Shown here piece after piece: positions 1 through 9,473 of a stretch of DNA of 64,000 nt (its first letter is position 1; each line of letters opens with the position of its first letter). The position numbers and the translations under genes are program-made. Source of the stretch: Vibrio sp. 10N.286.49.B1 (GTDB lineage Bacteria; Pseudomonadota; Gammaproteobacteria; Enterobacterales; Vibrionaceae). The notes beneath the pieces were generated by a model. It did no database searches. It was not told the origin of the DNA and was given only the letters and a program-made list of their open reading frames with translations. The stretch covers positions 124,001 to 188,000 of the forward strand of contig NZ_MCUW01000008.1 in NCBI RefSeq assembly GCF_002873335.1. The letters run 5' to 3'.

Positions 1-1
1 C

Positions 2-1021
2 CGTGACGTAAATGAGGTATCCAGCGCCGCTCAGTCTATATTGGACAGAACAAAGCTGTCATACCCAGAAGCACGGATTGAAGGGCTCACCGTCCAGAAA
101 ATGGCACGAGTGACCGGCGGGCAAGAAATAAGAATTAAAGCGATTACCGACCCAACATTCGGCCCGGTCATATTTATTGGACAAGGTGGTTCCGATTGGA
201 ACCTAAGTAAAGAGGCCGTAACCGCACTTCCACCATTGAACACGGCATTAGCGCGCTACTTAATCATCGGCGCTATCAATAATGGTACTTTGCGTTTCCA
301 TAAGTCGCCCAACCCTGTCAATTTGGCGAAGTTAGCTGAATTTATCGTTAAAGTATCGCAAATAATTGTGGCCTGTCCTGAGATCTATGAACTCGATATT
401 CATCCGTTGCTACTTAACGGTGATGACCTGACCATTCTTGATGCTTCCATTGCAATTAAACCATTTGACGGTGACCCTCAAGCGCGCTTAGCTATTCGCC
501 CTTATCCAACGGAGATGGAAACATCGATCACCCTCAAGGATCAATCTCAAATATTAATTCGCCCTATCAAACCTGAAGACGAACCACTTCACGCCGACTT
601 CATCAACAACGTTACCAAAGAAGACCTCTATAAGCGTTTTTTTTCTGATGTCGGCGAGTTCAACCATGAAGCCCTAGCGAATTTAACTCAAATTGATTAT
701 GACCGAGAAATGGCGTTTGTCGCGGTTGATATCGCACACGCTCCTGCAAGGATTATTGGTGTATCAAGGGTGCTAGTGAACCCAGATAACTCAGATGCTG
801 AGTTCGCAATATTAATTCGCTCTGACCTGAAAGGTGTAGGGTTAGGACGTGTTTTAATGCAGAAAATTATTGATTACTGCGAAGCAAAAGGCACAGTAAA
901 GATTTCGGGAATGACAATGCCAACCAATCGAGGGATGTTAACGCTGGCACAAAAATTAGGGTTTGAACTCGACGTCCAATTTGAAGATGGGGTGGCGGAT
1001 ATGGTGTTGAGATTGCAGTGA
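2..1021 (+). CDS. Pat/YfiQ-type protein lysine acetyltransferase, 3' part
   Basis: The reading frame is already open at the left edge, so only the C-terminal 339 residues are seen. The first part fits the ATP-grasp end of an acyl-CoA synthetase (NDP-forming)-like module. The part from about base 520 is a GNAT acetyltransferase domain that begins with an RPYP segment and a RPIKPEDEP stretch typical of bacterial Pat/Pka proteins. A VGLGRVLM stretch near base 835 fits the acetyl-CoA-binding loop. The family acetylates lysines of metabolic enzymes such as acetyl-CoA synthetase in the cytoplasm. A TTG at base 41 is not the true start, because coding-like sequence continues upstream. The family assignment is firm; the exact substrate is not shown. 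Confidence 0.85.
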   Translation, partial: RDVNEVSSAAQSILDRTKLSYPEARIEGLTVQKMARVTGGQEIRIKAITDPTFGPVIFIGQGGSDWNLSKEAVTALPPLNTALARYLIIGAINNGTLRFHKSPNPVNLAKLAEFIVKVSQIIVACPEIYELDIHPLLLNGDDLTILDASIAIKPFDGDPQARLAIRPYPTEMETSITLKDQSQILIRPIKPEDEPLHADFINNVTKEDLYKRFFSDVGEFNHEALANLTQIDYDREMAFVAVDIAHAPARIIGVSRVLVNPDNSDAEFAILIRSDLKGVGLGRVLMQKIIDYCEAKGTVKISGMTMPTNRGMLTLAQKLGFELDVQFEDGVADMVLRLQ

Positions 1022-1133
1022 TATAGCCAAGAATCGCGGCATAAAAGCAGGCGCAGTCTTGTGGTCATATCAAGTTCCCCATAATTTTGTGACAACGTGA
1101 CAAACTTATGGGGTTCCAACTAATTACGAAGAA

Positions 1134-2021
1134 TTAACGCAATACCCAGTTCTTCGTTAGGTGTTTGATACACCATGACTTAGCTTCTCCAATTTTATTG
1201 CGTTTCCACGCTAACACAATATCAATCTCAGCATGGTCCGTATCTTCAATCGGGAGAAGCTTGCCAGCTTTGATTAACGGTTCAGCCACTTGCTTAGGTA
1301 AGGTGCCGATGCCTAAACCACACACCAAAGCCTCCACTTTAGCTTCTAAATTTGACACAGTCAGTCTTGGTTGCTTTTCCAAAATGTTGACGCTTAACGC
1401 TGGCTGCTCTCTTGCCGTGTCGGCGATGGCGATCACCCGATACTTTTCTCGCGCGCTGCTGTCAAACGTGCCACTTCGTTTATGGACATAATGGTCAGCT
1501 GCCGCTACCCATACCATACTCATGGTGCCAAGCACTTGTGTTTTTACACCCTGCGGTGTCACCTCAGGCTGTGGACAAACAAGTAAGTCACTGCGCTCAT
1601 CATTCAAGGACTCCCAGCAACCCGCAAGCACTTCTTCTTCAAGCTTGATTCTGGTTTTACTAACCGAGCCAAGCTTATCGACTAATTCAAAAAAGTTGGC
1701 CACAGGGATGATGCTGTCGTAGGCGATAGTCAAATCGAGTTCCCACCCGTTAGCAATCAGACGCGCTTCATGAACCATGGATTCCGTCACCTGTAATATG
1801 GCCCGTCCTCTATCTAAAATCAGTTTGCCAGCCTCAGTGAGCACAGCCTTATGCCCAGAGCGGTCAAAAATCATAATATCCAAATCTTGTTCAAGCTTTT
1901 GGATTTGATAGCTCAGGGAGGACGTTGCCCTATCCAATTCGACAGCTGCTGCGGAAAATGACCCTCTACGATCAATCGCATCAAGAATATGTAGTGCTTC
2001 TAATGTGATGGAATTTTGCAC
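1134..2021 (-). CDS. LysR-family transcriptional regulator
   Basis: The protein has 295 residues, the usual LysR length. It has an N-terminal winged helix-turn-helix (residues about 5-65, with the SFSAAAVELDRATSSLSYQI recognition-helix pattern) and a C-terminal effector-binding domain. The start is a GTG with an AAGGA ribosome-binding site about 8 bases upstream. The gene converges on the acetyltransferase fragment and lies in the same orientation as, and downstream of, the heme receptor, from which a terminator separates it. The effector and target genes cannot be read from the sequence. Confidence 0.9.
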   Translation of the reverse strand: MQNSITLEALHILDAIDRRGSFSAAAVELDRATSSLSYQIQKLEQDLDIMIFDRSGHKAVLTEAGKLILDRGRAILQVTESMVHEARLIANGWELDLTIAYDSIIPVANFFELVDKLGSVSKTRIKLEEEVLAGCWESLNDERSDLLVCPQPEVTPQGVKTQVLGTMSMVWVAAADHYVHKRSGTFDSSAREKYRVIAIADTAREQPALSVNILEKQPRLTVSNLEAKVEALVCGLGIGTLPKQVAEPLIKAGKLLPIEDTDHAEIDIVLAWKRNKIGEAKSWCIKHLTKNWVLR

Positions 2022-2075
2022 CTAGCGTCCTTATTACTCGTACAGGTAAGTAACTAATACTAAATGCATTACAAC

Positions 2076-2106
2076 AAAAAAGCGACTTCACAATGGAAGT
2101 CGCTTA
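2076..2106 (-). terminator. Intrinsic terminator of the TonB receptor gene
   Basis: AAGCGACTTC and GAAGTCGCTT form a 10-bp stem with a short loop. On the minus strand it is followed by a run of T. It lies 17 bases beyond the receptor stop codon. Confidence 0.85.
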
Positions 2107-2122
2107 AGGACTAATAATCTGA

Positions 2123-4153
2123 CTAGAACGTGTATTGTGCGTTTAGTCGAACGGAACGACCTGGTTGATAAACCTGGGACCACGCCGTTTGGTAGTTTTC
2201 GTCAAAGGCATTGATAAGAGAAAGGTCCACTTTTAACCCTTCTAAATTACTGGTTGGTTCCCATGAAGCATAGAAATCAAACAATTGATATGAATCATAT
2301 GGACCTTCTGTGTAACCATCTGGAACGCGTTTTTGGCCATTGACGAATGTCGCCCGTGTACCGATTTTCGTATCGATGTTCCAGAACCCATATTGTAGGT
2401 GTGCTACCCACTTATCTGCCGGGATGTTGGTGATCCATTCATCGGTATCGGTGTCTTTGCCACGTGTTTGTCCGTAAGACAGTCCTAACAACATTTGCTG
2501 CCAACGATAGTCCGCCGCTACTTCGTAGCCGGTTAACTCAGCATTGTCGATATTACTAGAGCTGCTAGTACCAGCACAGCCGACCATAGAACCGCCAACC
2601 CCACAACTACTATCAGGTGTCATATCAACATCTAGGTTAATGAAATCTTTTACTTTATTTTGAAATGCTGCGGCGGTAATAGAAAGCGCATCATCACCAA
2701 TGACATTCTCAAAATCAAATTGCCCTTTTAGCTCTACGTTATGCGACTTCTCAGGGTTCAGTTCTGGGTTTGGCACAAATACGTTACTTGGGCCGCCTGG
2801 ATAATAAGCAAAGTGAGTACCACTCATGTACAGCTCTGACGTATCTGGCGCTCGGAACGCCTCGTCGTAACGAACCGACCATGCCATCCATTGTTGAGCT
2901 TGCCACAAAAGACCTACAGATGGTGACCATGACGATTGGTTGTTATCATCGTAGCCCTTCGCTTTTGACGTAAATGAATCGTAACGTACGCCTACATCAG
3001 CCGTCAGGGTTTCAAATAGCGCGTAATTAATATAGCCAAACGCACCGATGGCAGAGGTTTGTGCATCTTCAGGCAATTCTGGTCGACCAGATACTGATGT
3101 TGCTCGGCTCGCATCTAATTCATCTAAGTAACCATCTACGCCAGTAAATAGCTTCAATTTTCCAGATTCAGACTGGTTAGTAATGTTAAAGCCCGTCGTA
3201 TTAAGCTGGGAGATGTCCTCACCTGCTACCGATGGATCAACCTCAGTAATTTTAGTGTCATTACGGTAAATTGACGCTTCTAAATTCACCCACGGGTTCG
3301 CTGGGTTAAAGTTATAGTTGACGCCGTAAGATTGATCGGTAGTTTGACGACTGATCAGCAAGTCTGGGTCATTGAGTTGTCCACTTGAATCGCCAACAAC
3401 AGGAGGTCGCCCATCCAAGTCCGCATACCGTAAATTAAACCCTAGTTTATGGGCTTGATTTATCTGCCAATTAAATTTTGCCAACCCCGTCTTGTTCGTC
3501 GCTTCAGTACCATATAACGTACTACCGTCACCTTGACTCATGTAACCACTGTCTTTGTAACTGCCTGCAATGATCCAATCAATATCATCATTTTTATTGG
3601 CTAGCGCGGCCGTATTCGTCCAAACATCACCATTATCTTGATAACCTACTTTTACTCGACCGCCCAAACCATTTTCTTCAAGAATGTCGTCTGCGGTTAA
3701 CGTATTTTGCACGACGACACCACCAATAGCGCCCGAGCCATACAAAGAACTTATTGGACCTTTAACTACCTCGACACCTCCTAAGAGTGACGAATCAAGA
3801 AAGTAAGTCGGTCGATGTCCGTACTGCATATTTTGGCGATTGCCATCAATAACCTGCAATACTTTATTGCCACTTAAACCGCGAATATTAACCGACTGAT
3901 TTCCCGGTACATTTGCACCTGCAACAGACACGTTTGGTTCGTATTTAATGGCTTCAGCTACGGAGTTAGGATGAATTTCGTCCAGCTTTTCCATATCGAC
4001 TTTCACGACCGACCGAGTTTTATCTTGATTAGTTTTGTCAGCTCTTGACGCAGAAACCACCACTTCGTTAAGTTGCGTGACCTCTTCTGCTTGAGCGTTA
4101 GACGTGAGTGCTAGTACCACTGAGCTAGCCAAAATCGACAATTTTAGTTTCAT
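2123..4153 (-). CDS. TonB-dependent heme/hemoglobin receptor (HutA-like)
   Basis: This outer-membrane ligand-gated porin of 676 residues probably imports heme using TonB energy. A Sec signal peptide (MKLKLSILASSVVLALTSNA) is followed by a plug domain (residues about 40-150) and a 22-strand-type barrel ending in the expected C-terminal phenylalanine. A FRAP motif (near residue 432) and an NPEL motif (near 461) are the hallmark of heme receptors. The start at 4153 has an AAGAAGGAACT ribosome-binding site; longer upstream frames lack a signal peptide at the N-terminus. A Fur-box-like sequence lies in the promoter region, so iron repression is expected. The exact ligand (heme or hemoglobin) is inferred from the family. 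Confidence 0.88.
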   Translation of the reverse strand: MKLKLSILASSVVLALTSNAQAEEVTQLNEVVVSASRADKTNQDKTRSVVKVDMEKLDEIHPNSVAEAIKYEPNVSVAGANVPGNQSVNIRGLSGNKVLQVIDGNRQNMQYGHRPTYFLDSSLLGGVEVVKGPISSLYGSGAIGGVVVQNTLTADDILEENGLGGRVKVGYQDNGDVWTNTAALANKNDDIDWIIAGSYKDSGYMSQGDGSTLYGTEATNKTGLAKFNWQINQAHKLGFNLRYADLDGRPPVVGDSSGQLNDPDLLISRQTTDQSYGVNYNFNPANPWVNLEASIYRNDTKITEVDPSVAGEDISQLNTTGFNITNQSESGKLKLFTGVDGYLDELDASRATSVSGRPELPEDAQTSAIGAFGYINYALFETLTADVGVRYDSFTSKAKGYDDNNQSSWSPSVGLLWQAQQWMAWSVRYDEAFRAPDTSELYMSGTHFAYYPGGPSNVFVPNPELNPEKSHNVELKGQFDFENVIGDDALSITAAAFQNKVKDFINLDVDMTPDSSCGVGGSMVGCAGTSSSSNIDNAELTGYEVAADYRWQQMLLGLSYGQTRGKDTDTDEWITNIPADKWVAHLQYGFWNIDTKIGTRATFVNGQKRVPDGYTEGPYDSYQLFDFYASWEPTSNLEGLKVDLSLINAFDENYQTAWSQVYQPGRSVRLNAQYTF

Positions 4154-4207
4154 AGTTCCTTCTTTATTTTTGTTCCAATAACTTGTGTATATATTATTGC
4201 AAACATA

Positions 4208-4229
4208 AATGAGAATTACTATCATTATC
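4208..4229 (-). promoter_or_regulatory. Fur box upstream of the heme receptor
   Basis: On the minus strand the sequence GATAATGATAGTAATTCTC closely follows the 19-bp Fur consensus GATAATGATAATCATTATC. It lies about 55 bases upstream of the receptor start, which fits iron-dependent repression. Confidence 0.7.
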
Positions 4230-4291
4230 TTTATCAGATTGATTTTAAGTTGTTGCCTTAAGTGCAATTTGTTGGCGAATACTGATTTTTA

Positions 4292-4321
4292 TTGACTATC
4301 ATTATCATCCATAATGATAAC
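4292..4321 (+). promoter_or_regulatory. Fur-overlapped promoter for a plus-strand transcript
   Basis: TTGACT (4292-4297), an 18-base spacer and GATAAC (4316-4321) form a plausible sigma-70 promoter reading rightwards. ATCATTATCATCCATAATGA inside it is Fur-box-like, so binding of Fur would block it. Confidence 0.5.
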
Positions 4322-4327
4322 ACTCGT

Positions 4328-4500
4328 GGGTAGTTCGGTATTTTCTGCGCATCCCTCGCTTAAGACTTCGTCGGGTCTATTTTTCTCGCTTTCTTTGATT
4401 CGATAAACAAAAAGAAGAGTCTGTAGTACTTCCTCGCCACGTGGCCTCTCGAAAGAAAGAAACGTAAAGATCAAAAAAAAGGACCGAAGTCCTTTTTTTC
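4328..4500 (+). ncRNA. Candidate Fur-repressed small RNA
   Basis: A Fur-overlapped promoter at 4292-4321 faces right, and a GGAC-CGAA-GTCC hairpin with a T7 tail closes the unit at 4499. No open frame with a ribosome-binding site is visible in the 170 bases between. Internal hairpins such as AGAC-ttcgtcgg-GTCT are present. The arrangement (Fur box, about 170 nt, intrinsic terminator) is that of RyhB-type iron-sparing RNAs. I could not recognise the RyhB core sequence, so homology is not claimed. Confidence 0.4.
4473..4499. terminator. Bidirectional intrinsic terminator
   Basis: An A8 run, GGAC, a CGAA tetraloop, GTCC and a T7 run form a hairpin with poly-T on either strand. It can end the minus-strand membrane-protein gene and the plus-strand candidate small RNA. 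Confidence 0.75.
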
Positions 4501-4535
4501 TATATCAATCATATCAATGGTTATGTACGCCTTAC

Positions 4536-4910
4536 CTACGATGCCAATTTTGGCTTCATAACATCAGGGATTGGCATACGGCTATCTTTAAAGCTAAACC
4601 AAAGATAAGTCACTGCGATTAGATAAAACAGATACGACAATGAAAATATAAGCGGTGATGAGATCAATTCAAAAGATATCCCGATACCGACACCGACCAC
4701 CGTGACAGTGAGTTTTGCCATTGTACCTAAAAGTAACAAACCCATCGCAAATTGTGGATATTTCGTGCTAGCAAACGCGATCAGGTAACATGCCCCAACT
4801 GCAAGCGCTGCAATTGAAAATCCAAGCATGTAAGAATGAATATGGTCGGCTGCTATATACCCTGCGCCAAAAGAAAATCCAAGTAACATACCGATTTTTG
4901 CAATGAACAT
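4536..4910 (-). CDS. Small four-helix membrane protein, function unknown
   Basis: The 124-residue protein is very hydrophobic, with about four transmembrane segments (near residues 5-22, 27-48, 55-78 and 83-105) and a short polar tail. A GAGGTGA ribosome-binding site precedes the ATG. The layout loosely resembles AtpI/UncI-type small membrane proteins, but I see no diagnostic motif and do not assign it. It sits between the Fur-controlled region and the divergent OFA transporter. Confidence 0.65.
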   Translation of the reverse strand: MFIAKIGMLLGFSFGAGYIAADHIHSYMLGFSIAALAVGACYLIAFASTKYPQFAMGLLLLGTMAKLTVTVVGVGIGISFELISSPLIFSLSYLFYLIAVTYLWFSFKDSRMPIPDVMKPKLAS

Positions 4911-5412
4911 AAATCACCTCATAAAGTCATAAAAATAGGAGCGAAACATCCATTTTCATTTTTGAAATCTCATTTTGTATATATTGTCATACGTATTAAC
5001 GCCGAATACAAGCTCATTAATTAACCAACCCACTCTCTTAAATCCATGTATTATCAATGCTCACATAACCGTAACATTGCGAAATAACTCTTTCCTTAAG
5101 TTACAGTATGTTACGTATTATGCGTCACTTATCGTCATGCTATTTAACAAATTATACACATGAAAATAAAATCATATTCATTTGAAAAATTGTGATCACA
5201 CTAGAGTCTGTAATGGATTTAACGATTAAGATCTTTTTGCTTACATTTAATTTACATTGAGATTCTATTTTCAATTAATTAATAAAAATAGATACCAATC
5301 ACACTTTTATTGGTTATAATCCGCGCTCTTTGCGATATCTATTGATAAATGCAAACTAAATTTGAAAATTTGTCTAACCCCCGAACATTGTTCGAATTAT
5401 CAGAGAGCAAAA
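4911..5412. other. Divergent intergenic region, no gene seen
   Basis: About 500 AT-rich bases separate the small membrane protein from the OFA transporter. A perfect 10-bp palindrome TGTGATCACA lies at 5191-5200. I see no coding frame with a start signal. Confidence 0.5.
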
Positions 5413-6645
5413 ATGAGCAAGATTGATAAAGCCATGCGAATCCTTATTGCCGGATTCTGTATCAACCTTTGTCTTGGCATCCTATATGCTTGGAGTGTCT
5501 TCAACAAAGCCTTAGTGAGTGAATGGGGCTGGAGTGCCGCTGACGCTTCATCACCTTATGCGATTGCGACTATTACGTTTTCTCTTTGTCTTCTGGTTGC
5601 CGGTATTCTTCAAGACCGTATGGGTCCAAGAAACATTCTTATCCTTGGTGCTTCATTAACGGGCATTGGCATGATCGCCTCTAGCTTCGCCGAATCTGTA
5701 CTTGTTCTTAATATCACGTTTGGTGTCATTACTGGTGCTGGTATTGGTTTTGGTTACGCTTGTTTATCGCCTTCGGCAATGAAGTGGTTCCACCCTTCAA
5801 AGAAAGGTATGGTGAATGGATTAATCGCTGCAGGTTTCGGCCTTGCTGCAGTCTACCTGGCACCACTAACCTCAGCGTTGATCACTAATATGGGGATCAG
5901 CTCTAGCTTTATGGTGTTAGGTGTAGGCATTTTACTTATTGCGGTGCCATTAGCAGCAACGATTAACAATCCACCAGCTGGCTACGTCCCTGCTGAACCA
6001 AAAGTTAAACCAGGTCAAGCGCCTGTCAAGGTTAAGCAAGCGGTCGATATCAGTTGGAAAGCGATGCTAAAAACCCCTCAGTTTTATGCATTATGGGTCA
6101 TGTATGCTCTTGCATCAGCAACGGGTCTAATGATCATTGGTAACATTACTAATATCGCCAGTGTACAAGCGAACCTACCGAATGCCGTTTATCTTGCTTC
6201 AATCTTAGCGATATTCAACTCTGGTGGTCGAATTGGTGCTGGTATCCTGTCTGATAAGATTGGTGGCATTCGCACATTGATGCTTGCGTTTGTTCTTCAG
6301 GGCATCAACATGATCTTATTCGCTACATTTGATAGCGAATTAACGTTGATTATCGGTACTGCACTGGCTGCATTGGGTTACGGCACGTTGCTTGCCGTGT
6401 TCCCTTCTCTGACAGCAGAGTTCTACGGCCTTAAGAACTACGGAACCAATTATGGCGTACTTTATACGTCTTGGGGTATCGGTGGTGCTATCGGTGTTGC
6501 GGTTGTTGGGTATTCAATGAGTCACGGTGGTGGTTATAACCTCGCGTATACTATCTCTGCAGCCATGATGGGGGTTTGTATCCTACTTTCTTTCTTCACT
6601 AAACCTATTACTGAAGAAAAAGCAGCTGAACTCAAAGCGGCGTAA
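5413..6645 (+). CDS. MFS transporter, OFA (oxalate/formate antiporter-like) family
   Basis: The 410-residue protein has twelve predicted membrane helices. It opens with a helix ending in GILYAWSVF, the signature of the OFA branch of the major facilitator superfamily. An RMGPRN loop lies between helices 2 and 3. The ATG at 5413 (MSKIDKAM) is chosen over a TTG 51 bases upstream because the extra residues are polar and unlike the family N-terminus. It acts in the inner membrane. Family members carry small carboxylates such as oxalate, formate, lactate or pyruvate; the substrate here is unknown. It stands alone with its own terminator. Confidence 0.88.
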   Translation: MSKIDKAMRILIAGFCINLCLGILYAWSVFNKALVSEWGWSAADASSPYAIATITFSLCLLVAGILQDRMGPRNILILGASLTGIGMIASSFAESVLVLNITFGVITGAGIGFGYACLSPSAMKWFHPSKKGMVNGLIAAGFGLAAVYLAPLTSALITNMGISSSFMVLGVGILLIAVPLAATINNPPAGYVPAEPKVKPGQAPVKVKQAVDISWKAMLKTPQFYALWVMYALASATGLMIIGNITNIASVQANLPNAVYLASILAIFNSGGRIGAGILSDKIGGIRTLMLAFVLQGINMILFATFDSELTLIIGTALAALGYGTLLAVFPSLTAEFYGLKNYGTNYGVLYTSWGIGGAIGVAVVGYSMSHGGGYNLAYTISAAMMGVCILLSFFTKPITEEKAAELKAA

Positions 6646-6680
6646 GCAACACTTCTTCCGTTCAAGAATTGAATCGTAAA

Positions 6681-6708
6681 GCCTGACCTAGTGTCAGGCT
6701 TTTTTTAT
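6681..6708 (+). terminator. Intrinsic terminator after the OFA transporter
   Basis: GCCTGAC and GTCAGGC pair around a short loop and are followed by T7. Confidence 0.9.
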
Positions 6709-6808
6709 TTAATGAACAATAAACTAGATATTTTCTCGATTATAAATAAAAATTAGTTTCATAATATCAAGGAATTGATGCGGATTATCCGCACAGTGAG
6801 TAATCAGT

Positions 6809-9163
6809 ATGAAAATTAAACAACTGGTGGTTTATTCTTGCATCCTCATTTTTGCAGGGTGTGCGGCATATGCTGGATTAAACTACGACCATCTATTTGG
6901 GAAACCAGAAGTAAGAGAGAGAACCGTTGCGTTAAACACAAAAAACGCAGATTTTTTCCGCAACGAAGTTAAACCTATTATTGATAACCGTTGTGTCGTC
7001 TGTCACGCGTGTTATGACGCCCCATGTCAGCTGAAAATGTCCTCTGTTGAGGGGATTGATCGTGGCTCCAGCAAAGAAATGGTTTATCAAGGCACACGAC
7101 TGACCGCCGCTAAACCGAGCCGCCTATTTGAAGACGCTCAAACCACACAAGAATGGCGCGACCGCGGCTTTTTTCCAGTTCTCAATGAAAGAGAACAAAC
7201 ATTGGGCGGCAACTTAGATGCAGGACTTGTATCACGGATGATCACTCAAAAAGCTCGCCATCCTTTACCCCAAACCGATCAACTCGAAGGTTTTGATTTC
7301 TCAATATCTCGTACTCAAGTCTGTCCAACCATTGAAGAATACGATGCTTATGAGCAAGACAACCCGCTATGGGGGATGCCGTTTGGATTGCCTAATATCG
7401 ACTACAAAGAATACGAAACCCTTATTGCTTGGCTGGGCAACGGTGCGTTAATGAATGCCCCGATTCCTTTATCTAATGCTGAACAAGCGATGGTCAATAA
7501 GTATGAAACACTGCTTAATGAGTCTTCCCTCAAAAACCAATTAACGGCGAGATACATTTACGAGCATCTATTCCTATCTCATCTTTATTTTTCTGAAATT
7601 GAGGGCGACCCACGTTTTTTCACGATTGTTCGTTCTAGTACGCCCCCAGGCACTGATGTTAAACGTATTGTGACCCGCCGACCTTATGATAACCCCAAAA
7701 GGGAACGAGTCTATTACCGACTCATACCAGAGCAAGGTACCATCGTTGATAAAACGCATATGCCGTTTAAGCTAAATGACAAAAAGTTAGACCAATGGTA
7801 TGAATGGTTTATTGAACCAGACTACGTGGTTGATGAAATGCCGAGTTATGACATTCACGTCGCGGCGAATCCAATGACGGCATTTAAAAGTTTACCTGTT
7901 GATGCACGATTTAACTTCATGCTCGATAACGCACAAAATACCATTATGGCTTACATCAAGGGGCCAGTGTGTCGCGGACAGTTAGCGCTCAATGTTATCA
8001 ATGACCGATTTTGGGTATTCTTCTTAGATCCAAAAGGAACGTCTATCCCTCAGGTGGTTCAATTCTATGACGAACAAACACCCAACCTAAAACTGCCTAG
8101 TGAGAAGGACAGCAATACCGTCCCTATCACCAACTGGGTTAAGTACTCTAAACAACAAGCCCGTTACTTAGAAGGCAAAGCCGACTTCATGAATCGTTGG
8201 TTTACTGGCGGTAAATACCTCACTACGGACCTGTTATGGAAGGGAAATGGCGAAAACCCCAACGTTGCACTGACCGTTTTTCGCCACTTTGATAGTGCAT
8301 CGGTGGTGCAAGGTATGGTTGGGTCACCACCAAAAACAGCGTGGATACTCGACTACGCGCTATTAGAGCGAATTCATTACCTGTTGGTTGCGGGCTTTGA
8401 CGTCTATGGTAACTTCGGTCACCAGCTGATCACACGGATGTTTATGGATTTCTTACGAATGGAAGGTGAGAGTAATTTCTTAGCATTGTTACCTAACACG
8501 ATGAGACACAAAGAATTTAGTAGCTGGTACAAGGATCAAAGCCCGCAGTTTAGCGAATTTGTACAACGTAACGTACAACCATTTAGTCAGCCAACTCAAG
8601 TGCTTTATAAAACAACCGATTACAAGGCTGAATTGTTTGATCTCATTAAAAAAGAAATGGCACCCAACCTGAACGATCGCTATAACATTGTTCAAACTGG
8701 CCTATCGGAAAATAACGAAGCATTATTGCGAACCATCGACGACATCAAAGGAGTGGGCTTGGAAACGGTGCCTGAGATCATGATGTTGATGATAAAAACT
8801 AATGAGGGTACCGACCAACTCTTTACCATCATTCATAACAATGCTCACACTAATATATCGAGTCTATTTGATGAAAAAGACACTCGAGACTACGCCAACG
8901 ACAGTTTAACCATCGTACGCGGTGTGGTTGGAAGCTACCCTGCCGCCTATTTCTCAATTACAGAGAATGACGTTGAAAAGTTTGTTGGCCAGTTTAGTAA
9001 AATCTCAGACGAAGACGACTACATAAAACTACTCGATAATTATGCGGTTAGGCGTACCTCCCCCGATTTTTGGAGCTTCAGTGATCGAGTCCATGAGTTT
9101 TATCAACGTACTCAACCTATCGAGTTTGGGCTTTTGGACTATAATCGGTTTGAGAATAGATAG
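6809..9163 (+). CDS. cti: Fatty-acid cis/trans isomerase (Cti)
   Basis: This periplasmic c-type cytochrome-like enzyme of 784 residues converts cis to trans unsaturated phospholipid acyl chains, a fast response to solvents or heat. An N-terminal hydrophobic segment (residues 5-22) serves as export signal and contains FAGC, which could be a lipobox. The heme motif CVVCH is at residues 62-66, followed by CYDAPCQLK as in known Cti proteins. The length is typical for the family. It is monocistronic, with a possible small downstream gene. The family call rests on the heme motif, its spacing from the N-terminus and overall resemblance. Confidence 0.9.
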   Translation: MKIKQLVVYSCILIFAGCAAYAGLNYDHLFGKPEVRERTVALNTKNADFFRNEVKPIIDNRCVVCHACYDAPCQLKMSSVEGIDRGSSKEMVYQGTRLTAAKPSRLFEDAQTTQEWRDRGFFPVLNEREQTLGGNLDAGLVSRMITQKARHPLPQTDQLEGFDFSISRTQVCPTIEEYDAYEQDNPLWGMPFGLPNIDYKEYETLIAWLGNGALMNAPIPLSNAEQAMVNKYETLLNESSLKNQLTARYIYEHLFLSHLYFSEIEGDPRFFTIVRSSTPPGTDVKRIVTRRPYDNPKRERVYYRLIPEQGTIVDKTHMPFKLNDKKLDQWYEWFIEPDYVVDEMPSYDIHVAANPMTAFKSLPVDARFNFMLDNAQNTIMAYIKGPVCRGQLALNVINDRFWVFFLDPKGTSIPQVVQFYDEQTPNLKLPSEKDSNTVPITNWVKYSKQQARYLEGKADFMNRWFTGGKYLTTDLLWKGNGENPNVALTVFRHFDSASVVQGMVGSPPKTAWILDYALLERIHYLLVAGFDVYGNFGHQLITRMFMDFLRMEGESNFLALLPNTMRHKEFSSWYKDQSPQFSEFVQRNVQPFSQPTQVLYKTTDYKAELFDLIKKEMAPNLNDRYNIVQTGLSENNEALLRTIDDIKGVGLETVPEIMMLMIKTNEGTDQLFTIIHNNAHTNISSLFDEKDTRDYANDSLTIVRGVVGSYPAAYFSITENDVEKFVGQFSKISDEDDYIKLLDNYAVRRTSPDFWSFSDRVHEFYQRTQPIEFGLLDYNRFENR

Positions 9164-9209
9164 AACTGTTTGGTACTAGATGTGTGCTCTTTTAACGCTT
9201 GGGAGGTGT

Positions 9210-9386
9210 ATGATGAGCATTAGAGATAGCATTGATGCCATTGAACAGCAGATTTATATTGCTTGTTCTGAAGGTGATTACGACGCCGTGAATCAATTAG
9301 AACATCAACTCGAACATCTGCAGGGTCTCCAAAACCGGGGACTCGAAGAAACGCCAAGTACGCGTTTGCAAGACGAAACAAAATGA
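9210..9386 (+). CDS. Small acidic helical protein, function unknown
   Basis: The 58-residue protein (MMSIRDSIDAIEQQ...) is probably one or two amphipathic helices rich in Glu and Gln, with a coiled-coil-like QLEHQLEHLQGL stretch. A GGGAGG ribosome-binding site lies 4-5 bases before the first of two adjacent ATGs (9210 and 9213). It follows cti by 46 bases and ends just before a terminator, so it may be cotranscribed with cti. No family is recognised. Confidence 0.6.
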   Translation: MMSIRDSIDAIEQQIYIACSEGDYDAVNQLEHQLEHLQGLQNRGLEETPSTRLQDETK

Positions 9387-9393
9387 TGTTATC

Positions 9394-9418
9394 AAAAGGG
9401 CTCATATGAGCCCTTTTT
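9394..9418. terminator. Intrinsic terminator
   Basis: AAAAGGGCTCATATGAGCCC followed by T5 forms a strong hairpin that can work on both strands, between the small protein gene and convergent torS. Confidence 0.88.
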
Positions 9419-9473
9419 ACTGTTCAAATAACCCGATAACGTCACGCTATGAAGGACCTGGCAACATACCACG

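Noticed and set aside
4289..4474. 61-codon minus-strand open frame in the Fur region
   Set aside because: It has no ribosome-binding site, ends in the Fur-boxed promoter region and has no recognisable protein features.
5191..5200. CRP site TGTGATCACA
   Set aside because: The two half-sites touch without the six-base spacer needed for CRP; it may be chance or another factor.
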